A stretch of DNA of 47,766 nt. It comes from Thiobacillus sp. (lineage in GTDB: Bacteria > Pseudomonadota > Gammaproteobacteria > Burkholderiales > Thiobacillaceae). The stretch covers positions 1-47,766 of the forward strand of contig JADFDN010000006.1 in the NCBI GenBank assembly GCA_018262815.1, given 5' to 3'. The notes beneath the pieces are model-generated. The model searched no databases, was not told the DNA's origin, and saw only the letters and a list, made by a program, of their open reading frames with translations. This document shows positions 47,428 through 47,766 of the stretch, piece after piece. A program made the position numbers and the translations under genes. Position 1 is the stretch's first letter. The number at the start of each line of letters is the position of its first letter.

Positions 47428-47766
47428 ATGTCTGACGCCTGCCCCTTCATGACCACCGCCGCCGGCAATGTGGTCGCCGACAATCAGAATTCGATGACCG
47501 CCGGCCCGCGTGGCCCGGTGCTGATGCAGGACCATCATCTGATGGAGAAAATGGCGCACTTCAACCGCGAGCGCGTTCCCGAACGCGTCGTCCATGCCAA
47601 GGGCGCAGGCGCCTACGGTACGTTCAAGGTAACCGGCGACATTTCGAAATACACCCGCGCCAGGCTCTTCTCCAAAGTCGGCAACAGCTGCGATCTCTTC
47701 GCGCGCTTTTCCACCGTGGCGGGCGAACTCGGCTCTGCGGATACGGCACGCGACCCGCGCGGCTTC
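47428..47766 (+). CDS. katA: Catalase, 5' part
   Basis: The first 113 residues of a monofunctional haem catalase are present: the frame begins [20 protein letters not shown] and has [23 protein letters not shown], which includes the catalytic histidine, and [19 protein letters not shown]. The frame is open at the window end. AAGGAG lies eight bases before the ATG. It converts hydrogen peroxide to water and oxygen and is probably controlled by the adjacent OxyR. Confidence 0.95.
   Translation, partial: MSDACPFMTTAAGNVVADNQNSMTAGPRGPVLMQDHHLMEKMAHFNRERVPERVVHAKGAGAYGTFKVTGDISKYTRARLFSKVGNSCDLFARFSTVAGELGSADTARDPRGF

Overview
The window is about 65% GC and densely coded. It looks like chromosome of a betaproteobacterium, most likely a Thiobacillus-like sulfur or nitrogen lithotroph. 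The reasons are a complete assimilatory nitrate/nitrite cluster of beta-proteobacterial type (nasA-ybiB-nirBD-nitrate transporter-kinase/phosphatase), several c-type cytochromes, a rubredoxin/rubrerythrin set, and an oxyR-katA pair. No 16S rRNA or tRNA is present, so the genus is an inference.

Layout. 1-634: 3' end of a nitrate ABC transporter ATPase (nrtD). 699-7335: an eleven-gene minus-strand polycistron ending in an ECF42-type sigma factor, with three DGPF (YCII) proteins, three glyoxalase-fold proteins, SRPBCC, DUF1428, a BNR-repeat protein and a MoaD-like protein. Two promoter-like sequences TGTCGA-N17-CGTC precede two of its DGPF genes. 7698-9690: an AT-richer patch that looks like an integron gene cassette with a 60-bp attC site, followed by a second cassette-like gene for a protein with two PD-(D/E)XK nuclease domains and then a broken gene. 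9834-14709: an operon for a globin, two small cytochromes, an eleven-haem cytochrome, and a NasB/NasC-like flavoprotein fused to a membrane cytochrome-b-like domain. Its leader reads as a sigma-54 promoter, two ANTAR-type hexaloop hairpins and a terminator. 15037-24956: kinase/phosphatase, nitrate/nitrite MFS transporter, nirD, nirB, ybiB and nasA, with sigma-54 promoters before nirB and nasA. 25076-28574: PAS-GAF-GGDEF protein, Hsp20, CNNM/CBS protein. 28766-34827: an FNR-like regulator, a truncated duplicate, a triple beta-barrel outer-membrane protein and three secreted proteins of unknown function. 34921-38634: QueD, a rhodanese lipoprotein, a zinc-ribbon protein, rubredoxin reductase, rubredoxin, rubrerythrin and a YqaA-like protein. 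38635-44221: an RND efflux system. 44503-47766: PhoX-like protein, DUF202 protein, oxyR and the 5' part of katA.

How it fits together. Nitrate enters by NrtABCD or the MFS carrier. NasA reduces it to nitrite and NirBD takes nitrite to ammonium. Sigma-54/NtrC-type signals tie the cluster to nitrogen starvation, and the ANTAR leader would add nitrate/nitrite induction to the cytochrome operon. That operon is the best candidate for an undescribed system: a putative transmembrane electron conduit linking cytoplasmic NAD(P)H and the Nas/Nir enzymes with a periplasmic multihaem cytochrome. The second candidate is the triple-barrel protein with its Gly/Lys-rich and His-rich secreted neighbours, possibly controlled by the adjacent FNR-like protein.
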